NCBI GenBank assembly: GCA_964545245.1
Contig: CAZJFC010000004.1
Span: 1-56,720 of the forward strand
DNA from: CAZJFC01 sp964545245
GTDB lineage: Bacteria; Pseudomonadota; Alphaproteobacteria; Rickettsiales; 21-14-0-20-44-7
DNA: 56,720 bases
Reading direction: 5' to 3'
Below the pieces are notes generated by a model. The model was not told where the DNA came from and did not search any database. It saw nothing but the letters and a program-made list of their open reading frames with translations. The position numbers and the translations under genes are program-made. Numbering within the stretch: position 1 is the stretch's first letter; each line of letters starts with the position of its first letter. Below are positions 38,411 through 46,800 of this stretch, piece by piece.

Positions 38411-39061
38411 ATGAAATTTTTTATCGACACTGCTGATGTAGCCGAAATCAGAAAACTTAACGATTATGGCATGGTGAATGGCGTGACCACTAACCCTTCC
38501 CTGATTGCAAAATCAGGCCGTAACTTCATTGATGTGATCAAGGAAATCTCTGAATTCGTGACCGGCCCGATAAGTGCAGAAGTTGTCGCAACCGAAGCAA
38601 GCCAGATGATTGAAGAAGGGAAGAAACTTTCCAAAATTGCAAAAAATATCTGTATTAAATTACCACTCACGCCAGATGGTTTGAAAGCATGCCGCCACTT
38701 CCGCAATGAAGGCATCCAAACCAACGTTACACTCTGCTTTTCACCTAATCAGGCACTGCTTGCTGCAAAAGCCGGTGCGAGCTTCATCTCCCCATTTGTA
38801 GGCAGACTTGATGATATAGGTCAGGAAGGAATGCTGCTGATTGAAGAAATTCGCCAGGTTTATGACAATTACGGTTTCGACACTGAAATCCTCGTTGCAT
38901 CTGCGCGCCATGCAGAACACGTGCGCCAGGCAGCACTTATCGGCGCGGATGTAATTACTCTCCCTCCTGCGGTAGTGTGGCAACTTTATAAGCATGTTCT
39001 CACTGAGAAAGGGCTTGAGGCATTCCTTGCTGATTGGGCAAAGACCGGCCAAAAGATTTAG
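38411..39061 (+). CDS. transaldolase / fructose-6-phosphate aldolase family (TalC/Fsa)
   Basis: A 216-residue class I aldolase with the short transaldolase fold. MKFFIDTADVAEI, GVTTNPSLIAKSG, and the Schiff-base lysine K83 in ICIKLPLT are visible, followed by NVTLCFSPNQALLAAKAGA and SPFVGRLDDIG. It links pentose phosphates and glycolysis by moving dihydroxyacetone units, or acts as fructose-6-phosphate aldolase; sequence reading does not separate the two. It sits 29 bp after the M23 gene and shortly before the recombinase gene, a neighbourhood (fsa next to xerC) found in other alphaproteobacteria. Confidence 0.93.
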   Translation: MKFFIDTADVAEIRKLNDYGMVNGVTTNPSLIAKSGRNFIDVIKEISEFVTGPISAEVVATEASQMIEEGKKLSKIAKNICIKLPLTPDGLKACRHFRNEGIQTNVTLCFSPNQALLAAKAGASFISPFVGRLDDIGQEGMLLIEEIRQVYDNYGFDTEILVASARHAEHVRQAALIGADVITLPPAVVWQLYKHVLTEKGLEAFLADWAKTGQKI

Positions 39062-39096
39062 TTGAACACTCACAATTAGAATGATTGAATGGTGGG

Positions 39097-40008
39097 ATGG
39101 AACAACAAGCCACTTCTGCCCCTGCACTAAATAGCTATATAGCTGAGTGGCAATCCTGGCTTGCGAAGCAGCGTAATTACTCACCTAAAACGCTTGAATC
39201 CTATTCAATTGACCTGCGCTATTTTCTTTCGTTCATATTTTCCTATCGAGAACAGGATATTGACCTCAAACTACTTGAATCCCTTGAGGTGCGTGACTTC
39301 CGCGCATGGCTTGCAAAGCGCAAGAACGATAATATGGAGCAATCTTCCAATGCACGCGCTGTTTCATCCATCCGCAGTTTTTTCAATTACCTTGAACGCA
39401 ATAACATTATTACTAACCCGGCAATTCGCGCGGTAAAAGTTTCTGGCCGCAGTAAAAAAATTCCAAAATCCCTTTCTTCAGACCAAATTCTATCAGCGAT
39501 CGAAAATATCGAAGTCACCGATTGGGTAGATTTACGGGATAAAGCCATATTGACCCTGCTTTACGGCGGTGGCATGCGCATTAGCGAAGTGCTTTCACTC
39601 AATAAAAATGATATTGGCAACAACCAGACAATCACTATCCGTGGCAAAGGCTCCAAGCAGCGAGTGATTCCGGTTTTGTCGCAAATGAAACAAGCGGTGA
39701 AAGAATATATGGCATCTTGTCCATTTTCTGGTGAAGCATTGTTTTATGGCGAAAAGGGAAAGCGCTTACGTCCGGAACTGGTTCAGAAAAAACTACGTGA
39801 CCTTCGGGCCATGTATAGTCTGCCAGATTATACCACTCCTCACGCATTAAGGCATAGTTTTGCAACCCACATGCTGGCTGAAGGAGCCGACCTTCGGAGC
39901 ATTCAGGAGTTATTGGGACATGAATCACTTGCCACAACGGAAAAATATACGCATATTGACTCCAGGAGATTAACTGAAGGTTATAAAAAAGCGCATCCGC
40001 GCGGATAG
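39097..40008 (+). CDS. tyrosine recombinase, XerC/XerD type
   Basis: About 303 residues: an N-terminal SAM-like core-binding domain (WLAKQRNYSPKTLESYSIDL) and a catalytic domain with the Arg of LLYGGGMRISEVLSL, Lys of IRGKGSKQRVIPV, the HALRHSFATHML box, LGHESLATTEKYTHI with the His and the nucleophilic Tyr. It resolves chromosome dimers at dif with its partner. I used the ATG at 39097; a TTG at 39085 in frame is possible. It could be XerC or XerD; placement beside the fsa-type gene favours XerC. It is not obviously linked to any mobile element here. Confidence 0.92.
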   Translation: MEQQATSAPALNSYIAEWQSWLAKQRNYSPKTLESYSIDLRYFLSFIFSYREQDIDLKLLESLEVRDFRAWLAKRKNDNMEQSSNARAVSSIRSFFNYLERNNIITNPAIRAVKVSGRSKKIPKSLSSDQILSAIENIEVTDWVDLRDKAILTLLYGGGMRISEVLSLNKNDIGNNQTITIRGKGSKQRVIPVLSQMKQAVKEYMASCPFSGEALFYGEKGKRLRPELVQKKLRDLRAMYSLPDYTTPHALRHSFATHMLAEGADLRSIQELLGHESLATTEKYTHIDSRRLTEGYKKAHPRG

Positions 40009-40026
40009 CATAAGGAAAAGCAAAGT

Positions 40027-40497
40027 ATGCCAAACCCGAATAAATCTTTAAAAGTTCTACTTCTGGAAGAAGCCGCTACGGGAAAAGTACGTGCCATTAG
40101 TTTTCAAAGACACGATATAGATGTTATACACCTACCCGAAGAACCATTAAGTAATTTACGTAGCCTGGTTGCAATTCACCAACCTGATTGCGTTATTATC
40201 TCACGTCAAGGACACTACGACTGTGTTACTGCTAAAGGCTTGATACGTGCCACTACAGAATGGGAATCTGAAAGACCAGTTATAATTGCCATCGCTGAAC
40301 CGGAGTTTCATGCAAAATTCAAAGAAGGTGGCGCTAATCGCTGCTTTGATGTTCTTGAGTTTTCAAAACTTAGTTGCAGGAACCCAAAAGCATGTTTACA
40401 GGGAATCATTTCTGAAGTAAGAGCGGAACAAGCAGATAAAATTTTAACAGAGCTTGGTTTCACACCAGCAAAGGAATCGAGACATGCAAGGAACTAA
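40027..40497 (+). CDS. uncharacterised protein with degenerate receiver-like fold
   Basis: A 156-residue soluble protein with alternating strands and helices: LKVLLLEEA, CVIISRQG, RPVIIAIAE. The order and spacing resemble a response-regulator receiver domain. The position expected to hold the phosphorylated Asp is Ser/Arg and the later Thr/Ser is Ala, so phospho-signalling is unlikely. Six Cys are scattered in the sequence, four in the last 60 residues. It lies 18 bp after the recombinase gene and overlaps the next small membrane protein gene, suggesting one transcript. No family name can be given; the receiver-like assignment is an inference. Confidence 0.6.
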   Translation: MPNPNKSLKVLLLEEAATGKVRAISFQRHDIDVIHLPEEPLSNLRSLVAIHQPDCVIISRQGHYDCVTAKGLIRATTEWESERPVIIAIAEPEFHAKFKEGGANRCFDVLEFSKLSCRNPKACLQGIISEVRAEQADKILTELGFTPAKESRHARN

Positions 40498-40708
40498 AGT
40501 GAGCTTTTTCCAGAGATTTTTTGTTATCACTCTCAGCCTTGTGATCCTTGGCGTATTACTTGCCGCCGGGTTTATTATCTTTGCGCTTAGCCTTATTCTG
40601 GTTCCGGCTTTTATGTTCTTTAACCGCAAATTACAGCGCCAGCGCTCATCCACGAAAGAAAAAACAGACAACCACGCAATTGAAGGTGAATACGAGCGTG
40701 TAAGCTAA
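40484..40708 (+). CDS. small single- or double-pass membrane protein
   Basis: Starting at the ATG at 40484 (AAGGA about 7 bases before) gives 74 residues. A long hydrophobic stretch (about residues 8-40, VITLSLVILGVLLAAGFIIF then LSLILVPAFMFF) can form one long or two short helices, followed by a basic tail and the ending HAIEGEYERV, reminiscent of small alphaproteobacterial proteins that end in I-x-G-E-Y-E. The start lies 14 bases inside the preceding gene. Function unknown. Confidence 0.65.
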   Translation: MQGTKVSFFQRFFVITLSLVILGVLLAAGFIIFALSLILVPAFMFFNRKLQRQRSSTKEKTDNHAIEGEYERVS

Positions 40709-40721
40709 CTTAAAACACTAA

Positions 40722-41291
40722 TTAGTAATTTGCAGGAACAACTCTTGGGCGACTGTCGTTATAGATAACATAAACCCTTTGCCCCGGTTGCAGAACCTGA
40801 TCCATCCCCTGAACAACTGAAATCAGTTCAGTTTTCAGGTTAGTCTGGGTGGAGTTAGTGATTTTTTGCGAAACTTTGCCCTGATTGATAGTGATATTCT
40901 CATTGCTGCTATATGCACTGCCGGAAGCAACATTTTCTTTACTCACCTTCACTATATATTCCATGCCTTGAGAACTGCTTAGACCATCCTGAATTGCCGC
41001 ACCAATAACCGCACCAGCGATTGCGCCGCCAACAGTTGCCACCGTCCTGCCGGATCCGCCGCCAATTGTGCTGCCAACCGCACCGCCTGCTACACCACCT
41101 GCAATCCCGCCCAGAGCATTATCTTGTAACTTATCACTGCCTTTAACATTAACCTGCCTTGCAGAAACAACAACTCCCTCTAAAACAACCCCGGAAGTAT
41201 CTGAGCTTACATAAGTTCCGGAATCAATATTACGAGCACAGCCAGCTATTGTGAGCGAAATAATGGCAACAGTAGCGAACAGTTTTTTCAT
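40722..41291 (-). CDS. outer membrane glycine-zipper lipoprotein (SlyB/Pcp-like)
   Basis: From the ATG at 41291 the protein has 189 residues: a lipoprotein signal (KKLFATVAIISLTIAGC), an N-terminal domain of SlyB type (GVVLEGVVVSARQVNVKG), then a glycine-zipper helix pair (LGGIAGGVAGGAVGSTIGGG and AVIGAAIQDG), then a beta-rich tail with VLQPGQRVYVIYNDSRPRVVP. SlyB-like lipoproteins stabilise the outer membrane. An in-frame extension to 41393 would hide the signal and is rejected. It and the following 17 kDa-type gene lie on the same strand, 164 bp apart. Confidence 0.85.
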   Translation of the reverse strand: MKKLFATVAIISLTIAGCARNIDSGTYVSSDTSGVVLEGVVVSARQVNVKGSDKLQDNALGGIAGGVAGGAVGSTIGGGSGRTVATVGGAIAGAVIGAAIQDGLSSSQGMEYIVKVSKENVASGSAYSSNENITINQGKVSQKITNSTQTNLKTELISVVQGMDQVLQPGQRVYVIYNDSRPRVVPANY

Positions 41292-41455
41292 GATAAAACT
41301 CTTGGTAATTTGATTGCCCTGATATAGCACATTAATGCTTATGAATCCAGCGGGATAAAAATTTTGCGGCGCAGAACCATGTATGAAAATCATACTTTAA
41401 TGAGGGCAATCATCGGCCCTGCGCCGCTTCTTACCCGTTTCCGGGTATTCACATT

Positions 41456-41962
41456 CTAGGAAACAATCTCCCACGAACCATCAGGCTGGCGGCACGCTGT
41501 GCCATATCCTTCCTGCCATGCACCACCAACGCTTATTCTCTGGGTAAATTCGCGGCAATATCTGCCATTATCCACCTGATATGTCCTTATTGGGGTGAAA
41601 GTTCCATAATTGCCGGAATCAGGATTTCTCCATTGGGATGTCTGACCTACCGGCATATATTCTAATGAGCTTTGCGCGCTACGTTCATAGTAAACTATAT
41701 CAGCTCTGTCTAACGAAGCACCAACGCTGTTACCGATACCAGCACCAATTAAAGTACCAATTGCAGTGGTAGCAAGCCTGCCCCGACCTTTGCCGAATTG
41801 AGCGCCAGCAAGTGCACCAGCGGCGCCACCAATTACTGTTCCGACCTCGGTTTTACCGATAGCAGAACCACCTGCCCTACGGTCTGCATAAGGCGAGTTC
41901 GCGCAAGCAGATAGGATTAAGGACGCAATAAGAGCTATAGCTGTTAATTTTTTAAATTTCAT
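41456..41962 (-). CDS. 17 kDa surface antigen family lipoprotein
   Basis: A 168-residue lipoprotein with signal LIASLILSAC. A glycine-zipper segment (VIGGAAGALAGAQFGKGRGRL and GTLIGAGIGNSVG) is followed by a C-terminal domain containing WRNPDSGNYGTFTP, YCREFTQ and CRQPDGSWEIV. This C-terminal pattern is nearly the same as in the rickettsial 17 kDa antigen (RT0821/Lpp0805 family), which occurs in many alpha- and some gammaproteobacteria. Outer-membrane location is inferred. It diverges from gcvT; a perfect 7-bp inverted repeat (TAGCATT/AATGCTA, 41985-42001) lies 22 bp upstream of its start. Confidence 0.92.
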   Translation of the reverse strand: MKFKKLTAIALIASLILSACANSPYADRRAGGSAIGKTEVGTVIGGAAGALAGAQFGKGRGRLATTAIGTLIGAGIGNSVGASLDRADIVYYERSAQSSLEYMPVGQTSQWRNPDSGNYGTFTPIRTYQVDNGRYCREFTQRISVGGAWQEGYGTACRQPDGSWEIVS

Positions 41963-41984
41963 AATGTTACCCTCATTATTTTGA

Positions 41985-42001
41985 TAGCATTTTTAATGCT
42001 A
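41985..42001. repeat. short perfect inverted repeat in the divergent lipoprotein/gcvT control region
   Basis: TAGCATT and AATGCTA flank three T residues. It could be an operator or a small leader hairpin for the 17 kDa antigen gene, being 22 bases from that ATG. The arms share the TAGCAT/ATGCTA words found in the palindrome at the Rrf2 gene start, so a shared regulator is conceivable but unproven. Confidence 0.4.
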
Positions 42002-42092
42002 AAATTGATTATAGTTTTAATCTTAATATTGTCAATAAAAATTTGTTTGCAACCTTTCTTTCGCTGGTTTAATGGCAATAGACGGGGATAAT

Positions 42093-43151
42093 ATGAAAAA
42101 AACCGCACTATATGACGCGCATGTTAAATCAGGCGCCAGAATCGTTGAGTTTGCTGGCTATGCAATGCCCGTGCAATATGAAGGCATCATTGCCGAACAT
42201 AGCTGGACACGCGGAAATGTCGGCGTTTTTGACGTTTCCCACATGGGTCAGGCAATAATCTCTGGCGAGGGTGCTGCTGCCTTTACTTCCCGCATTACCC
42301 CCCTTTCATTTGAAGGCACTGCACCATACACAGCAAAATATACCGTTCTTACTAATAACAACGGTGGTATAGTTGACGACCTGATAATCACCAAGCTGGA
42401 TGAACAATCTTTCTTTGTAGTTTATAATGCTGGCTGCCGCGAGAAAGACGAAGCATGGATACGTTCAAACCTTACCGGCAACGTGAAATTCAACCCTCTA
42501 GATCGCTCACTGATAGCCGTTCAGGGCCCTAAAGCCGAAGAAGTTCTGAAGAGTATATTCGACGATATCCCTGAAAAATACATGACACTGGCAGAAGATG
42601 CCGACTGCTTCATCAGCCGCCTTGGTTACACAGGTGAAGACGGATTTGAGATCAGCGTTGCTAATGATAAAGCAGAGGAACTCTGGAATAGAATCCTCAG
42701 CAACCCAGCCGCAAAACCTGTCGGTCTTGGCGCACGCGATTCTTTAAGGCTGGAAATGGGCTACCCGCTTTATGGCCATGACATTAATGACGAAACCTCA
42801 CCAGTTTCTGCCTCTCTTTCGTGGGTTATCGCCAAAACCAATAGCGGTTTTATTGGAGCTGAAAAAATCCTCGGTAGCACACCGGCGCAAAAACGCGTCG
42901 GCATTGAAATTCTGGATAAAGGAATTGTACGTGAAGGTGTTGAGATCTTTAACGCAGAAGGCCAGAAAATTGGCCGCGTAACCAGCGGTGGCTTCTCGCC
43001 AACCTTACAAAAACCGATTGCACAGGGTTATGTCGCTACGGAATTCACGCCGCGTGATACTGTCATCCAACTTGAACTCAGGGGCCGCAAAATCCCCGGC
43101 AAAATAGTGCCGCTTAATTTTATCAAACCAAAAACCAAGAGTGCAAAATGA
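42093..43151 (+). CDS. gcvT: glycine cleavage system T protein (aminomethyltransferase)
   Basis: Transfers the methylene of lipoyl-bound aminomethyl to tetrahydrofolate, releasing ammonia. Visible are KKTALYDAHVKSGARIVEFAGYAMP, GVFDVSHMGQ, the folate-binding LGYTGEDGFEI, LGARDSLRLEMGYPLYGHDI and the C-terminal GRVTSGGFSPTL. I start at the ATG at 42093 (GGGG 5 bases upstream), giving 352 residues; an ATG at 42072 is seven codons earlier. Its stop overlaps gcvH by ATGA, so T-H-PA form an operon. No glycine riboswitch was recognised in the 130-bp leader. Confidence 0.96.
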   Translation: MKKTALYDAHVKSGARIVEFAGYAMPVQYEGIIAEHSWTRGNVGVFDVSHMGQAIISGEGAAAFTSRITPLSFEGTAPYTAKYTVLTNNNGGIVDDLIITKLDEQSFFVVYNAGCREKDEAWIRSNLTGNVKFNPLDRSLIAVQGPKAEEVLKSIFDDIPEKYMTLAEDADCFISRLGYTGEDGFEISVANDKAEELWNRILSNPAAKPVGLGARDSLRLEMGYPLYGHDINDETSPVSASLSWVIAKTNSGFIGAEKILGSTPAQKRVGIEILDKGIVREGVEIFNAEGQKIGRVTSGGFSPTLQKPIAQGYVATEFTPRDTVIQLELRGRKIPGKIVPLNFIKPKTKSAK

Positions 43152-43528
43152 GCAACGTACCAGTAGAACTGAAATACACAAAAGACCATGAATGGGCAAA
43201 AGTTGAAGGTGATATCATCACCATCGGCATCACTGATTTCGCGCAGAATTCACTTGGCGATCTAGTTTATGTCGAGCTCCCTGCGGTTGGCCGCCAGGTT
43301 CAGAAGGGTGAAAACTTTGTGATTGTTGAATCATGTAAAGCCGCATCAGACGTTTATGCCCCGGTAAGTGGTGAAGTTGTTGCAGTTAATGATGCAGCCG
43401 TTGCAGACCCTTCAACCGTAAACAACAACCCATATGAATCTGGCTGGCTGGTAAAAATCAAACCTGCGAATCAGGATGAGCTTAATGAGTTACTTGATTC
43501 CACCAAATACTCCGAATTGGCCGCATAA
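43148..43528 (+). CDS. gcvH: glycine cleavage system H protein
   Basis: The 126-residue lipoyl carrier that shuttles the aminomethyl group between P, T and L proteins. The lipoylated lysine is K64 in VESCKAASDVYAPVSGEVV. Family features DHEWAKVEGDIITIGITDFAQNSLGD (in order) and the ending NPYESGWLVKIKP are all present. Most homologues read ESVKA; the Cys before the Lys here is a minor variant. It is translationally coupled to gcvT (4-base overlap) and gcvPA (1-base overlap). Confidence 0.97.
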   Translation: MSNVPVELKYTKDHEWAKVEGDIITIGITDFAQNSLGDLVYVELPAVGRQVQKGENFVIVESCKAASDVYAPVSGEVVAVNDAAVADPSTVNNNPYESGWLVKIKPANQDELNELLDSTKYSELAA

Positions 43529-44799
43529 TGAGATATCTACCGCACACTGAGAAAGATAGAGCAGAGATGCTCGCCAAAATTGGCGTAAGCAATATTGATG
43601 CGCTCTATGATAACGTACCGAAGGATTGCAATCTCAATCCCTCATTAAACCTCCCAAACACCAAGACTGAGGCAGAAGTCGAGTCAATAATCTCCCGCAT
43701 GGCAGCAAAAAACCACGCGGCACAAAATGGGCCGTTCTTCCTTGGCGCAGGTTGCTATTACCACCATATCCCGGCAACGGTCGATTATATTATCCAGCGC
43801 TCTGAATTCCTTACTTCTTACACGCCATATCAGCCTGAAGTTTCACAAGGTACTCTATCGGTTATCTTCCAGTTCCAAAGCATTATCGCAGCGCTTGCAG
43901 GCCAGCAGATCGCAAATGCTTCAATGTATGATGGCGCAACCTCGGCAGCCGAGGCAGCGCTGATGGCAAAACGTATTACCAAACGCCCGAATGTTGCAAT
44001 TCATGGCGAACTTCACCCGCATTATTTTGAAACCCTAAAAACTTATAAAAAGCACCTTGATGGCCACGTAATCGGCTCAGAGCCGGATGAAACCACCGCT
44101 TGCTTAATTGTCCAATACCCAGATTTCCGCGGTAATATTCATGACCTGGCCGCCCTGCGCAAAAAATGTGACGCAGCAGGCTGCCTGATGGTTGTTGTCG
44201 TATCTGAGATTTTATCGCTCGGCCTTCTCCCTGCGCCCTCAATGGCAGACATTGTTTGCGGGGAAGCGCAAAGTATTGGTGTGGGTATGCAATTCGGTGG
44301 CCCTCACCTTGGCTTCTTCGCTACAAAAAAAGAATACCTGCGCCAGATGCCGGGACGTTTATGTGGCGCAACCGTTGACGCCGATGGTAAACGCTCCTTT
44401 GTTCTTACCCTTTCCACCCGTGAGCAGCACATTCGCCGTGAGAAAGCAACCAGCAATATCTGCACCAATGTGGGGCTGATGGCCACTGCTTTCACTGTTC
44501 ATATGAGCCTGCTTGGCGAAGAAGGGTTTAAACATCTGGCAAAATTAAATCACGCCCGCGCCTGTGAAACTGCTGATAAGATTTCTAAACTCAAAGGCTT
44601 CGAAGTTGTGACTAAAAATTTCTTCAACGAGTTCGTGGTCAAAACCCCGGTTAGCGCCTCTCATATTATTGATGAACTGGCCGGTAAAGGTATCATTGCC
44701 GGTCTTAAAATAAGCGGTTATGAAATTCTGATAGCGGTTACTGAAACCACCACAGACCAGCATATTGAAGAGCTGATAAAAGAACTTGCTGCATTCTAA
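43528..44799 (+). CDS. gcvPA: glycine dehydrogenase (decarboxylating) subunit 1, split P-protein
   Basis: The alpha subunit of the two-part P-protein that decarboxylates glycine; the PLP-binding subunit is GcvPB at 46801. Markers are MRYLPHTEKDRAEMLAKIG, FLGAGCYYHHIPATVDYI, the segment SEFLTSYTPYQPEVSQGTL, and PGRLCGATVDADGKRSFVLTL in order. At 423 residues it is slightly shorter than the usual 440-450. Its ATG overlaps the gcvH stop. Normally gcvPB follows at once; here a 2-kb insertion of unrelated genes separates them. Confidence 0.95.
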   Translation: MRYLPHTEKDRAEMLAKIGVSNIDALYDNVPKDCNLNPSLNLPNTKTEAEVESIISRMAAKNHAAQNGPFFLGAGCYYHHIPATVDYIIQRSEFLTSYTPYQPEVSQGTLSVIFQFQSIIAALAGQQIANASMYDGATSAAEAALMAKRITKRPNVAIHGELHPHYFETLKTYKKHLDGHVIGSEPDETTACLIVQYPDFRGNIHDLAALRKKCDAAGCLMVVVVSEILSLGLLPAPSMADIVCGEAQSIGVGMQFGGPHLGFFATKKEYLRQMPGRLCGATVDADGKRSFVLTLSTREQHIRREKATSNICTNVGLMATAFTVHMSLLGEEGFKHLAKLNHARACETADKISKLKGFEVVTKNFFNEFVVKTPVSASHIIDELAGKGIIAGLKISGYEILIAVTETTTDQHIEELIKELAAF

Positions 44800-44914
44800 A
44801 ATCACGCTAATAACAATAGCTTACTTCTTACCAAGCTGGTTAAACCTCTTATTAAATTGACTTTTTCATTAAGATTCGTTAATTTATTATCATCTTTTAA
44901 CGGATTACATAACT

Positions 44915-46300
44915 ATGGCATATACTACTAAGGATTTTGCTGACTTTTCCTCAACCTATAAAAATAAAACCCCAAATGAGGGAATTGAAGCATTGCTTGC
45001 CCACGGGTTCATGCCCCATTCCTCATCAAGCAGCACATATCTGGTCTATTACCATCCTCAGGTGGAAGGAATAATAAGTATCCCACGCAATGCAAACCAC
45101 CTTGGTCCGCAAATCCACAGCAAGATAATTGCGGCCTGCCGAAAAATCGGTTTCTCGGCGGTAACTGCCCATGTAGAGTCATTTCGCCAGTCCGAAGCTG
45201 TTTATTTTGAAGACCTACCGGAAATTCGCAAATATATATCCTATGATTCAAAAATCACCAAGGACGAGCGCGACTACATAAGAACAAAAGCGCTCAGTGA
45301 ACTTGAGAACCTTGTAACCGACAGAGACGAACCTTTGCTGGAACAATACCGCAGACTCAAAAAGGAATATGAAACTGACTGCGGCGTAAAGTTCCACTAT
45401 GACAAATCCAATCATGAAATCATCATCGCGGCGACAGACTCCGGCATTCTAAAACATATCAAATATGAACTGCGCGACGAAGAAGTGCAGAACCAGCCCA
45501 GTTACTCCGATATTCTGCATGCAGTAAAAGCAACTTTATCTGAAGTAGACGAAGTTTTAAGCCGCCGCTTTGCCTTGCTTGCACGTTTTATAGACAAAGA
45601 TGATATCGGCGGTAGCGTAAATGAAACTCAGGATGCATACATCATCACCACACCTGAGATAAATGGCAGAACAAAAGAATTTAAATTACCAAAACTCAGC
45701 CCAACCGGCCATCTCACAGCGAAGGCTGAAGAATATCTTCATAAGGCGATCAAAACGGTGCAGGAGCAGGAAGAGGTAAAAATCAGTGAAGCTGAAAAGG
45801 CCGTCGAAGAAATAGCAATACAACCCAAAGCAACGCCAACTCCGGAAAAAAGTTTCGTGAGAATGGTCAGCATGGAAACATTTTCCTCACATCTAAGCCA
45901 GAATGCGATTCAGGCAAAAAGCGATATGCTCGACGTAATCAGGCTCTTAACCGGAATTGAGGATACAAAAGAAGCCCTTGAAGCAATAAGTATTGGCAGT
46001 GATTATCCGCTCGATAAAAAAGTGCCGGCGAAACTATATATTCTTGGGCAATATCTTGATCCCAAAAACACACTTGCGCCAACACATATCGACAAAACCG
46101 CCCTTGCAGGCTTCTGCAAGAATCTGCTTGAGGTTGTTGCGGAGTTGATTGACAAGACTACGGAGAAATTGCCTGCCAGTAAAGAGAAAATCCTCGCCTG
46201 CTTTAAAGAAGATTTCAAAACCGTACAAAAACAGGCAAACCAGCCAGTTCCCCGCGGCGCTGCTGATGTTATCGAAAAAACCTCACCCGGGTTTTCCTGA
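44915..46300 (+). CDS. 461-residue protein of unknown function, possible HicA-like N-terminus
   Basis: No family is recognised overall. Residues about 18-85 (EALLAHGFMP, YLVYYHP, GIISIPRNANHLGPQI, KIIAACRKIGF) follow the layout of the HicA-type double-stranded-RNA-binding fold. The catalytic His of HicA toxins appears replaced in SSSTYLVYYHP. Next come a charged helical part (about 100-175), a segment LLARFIDKDDIGGS, a Glu/Lys-rich linker with coiled-coil character (about 275-315) and a helical C-terminal domain. There is no signal peptide or membrane helix. It sits between gcvPA and gcvPB with its own 115-bp leader, and its last 32 bases overlap a convergent gene. The HicA resemblance is a weak inference. 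Confidence 0.7.
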   Translation: MAYTTKDFADFSSTYKNKTPNEGIEALLAHGFMPHSSSSSTYLVYYHPQVEGIISIPRNANHLGPQIHSKIIAACRKIGFSAVTAHVESFRQSEAVYFEDLPEIRKYISYDSKITKDERDYIRTKALSELENLVTDRDEPLLEQYRRLKKEYETDCGVKFHYDKSNHEIIIAATDSGILKHIKYELRDEEVQNQPSYSDILHAVKATLSEVDEVLSRRFALLARFIDKDDIGGSVNETQDAYIITTPEINGRTKEFKLPKLSPTGHLTAKAEEYLHKAIKTVQEQEEVKISEAEKAVEEIAIQPKATPTPEKSFVRMVSMETFSSHLSQNAIQAKSDMLDVIRLLTGIEDTKEALEAISIGSDYPLDKKVPAKLYILGQYLDPKNTLAPTHIDKTALAGFCKNLLEVVAELIDKTTEKLPASKEKILACFKEDFKTVQKQANQPVPRGAADVIEKTSPGFS

Positions 46301-46718
46301 AACAGTAGAGGAACATTGCTTTAGCGCGGAAAAACCTGAATGCACTGATGATGGTAATCACTCCCAACATTGCCCCCGCAATCCATGAAACAAGGCTATC
46401 CTCAACATCCTTACCACTGATGGCGGTATAAATATATTCAAGATAAGACATCGGCAGATTGGCTTCTCCCGCTGCAATTTTCACACGCCAGTGCCAGTCC
46501 GTTAACACGCAATACCCTATGTGACCAACATAAAGACCAAGCGCCAGCCATGAAGCCCAAACAACAATCGTAGTAATGAAATGCGCCTTAACCAGCCTCT
46601 TCGACAACCAACCGAAAAGCAGGAAAAAGATAAGCGCAAGATGGATTATGTGGTTGAATATATCAACTGCCATTAAAGCGGAAGAGCCGGAAGGAACGAG
46701 TTGATCAAGAAACTCCAT
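46269..46718 (-). CDS. small integral membrane protein, DUF2784-like
   Basis: From the ATG at 46718, 149 residues with four likely membrane helices (about 15-37, 45-68, a less hydrophobic third, and 120-140). The central stretch with GYCVLTDWHWRVKIAAGE and LPMSYLEYIYTAISG resembles the C-x-L-T-D-W-x-W pattern of DUF2784-type proteins. Function unknown. It is convergent with, and overlaps the 3' end of, the 461-residue protein gene; an in-frame TTG at 46739 is an alternative start. It lies inside the glycine cleavage locus on the opposite strand. Confidence 0.7.
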   Translation of the reverse strand: MEFLDQLVPSGSSALMAVDIFNHIIHLALIFFLLFGWLSKRLVKAHFITTIVVWASWLALGLYVGHIGYCVLTDWHWRVKIAAGEANLPMSYLEYIYTAISGKDVEDSLVSWIAGAMLGVITIISAFRFFRAKAMFLYCFRKTRVRFFR

Positions 46719-46800
46719 GACACAACTATGACAGTCCAAAAGCTAAAGTAAATGCCAATATGCCGATTGACAGGTTAAACCCATATTGTAGAACACCCTC

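Noticed and set aside
39085..40008. Treating the tyrosine recombinase as the integrase of a mobile element
   Set aside because: It has XerC/D length and sits among housekeeping genes beside a transaldolase gene, over 10 kb from the accessory region.
41963..42092. A glycine riboswitch before the gcv operon
   Set aside because: I looked for the paired aptamer layout and saw only AT-rich sequence and one short inverted repeat; the leader is too short for a tandem aptamer.
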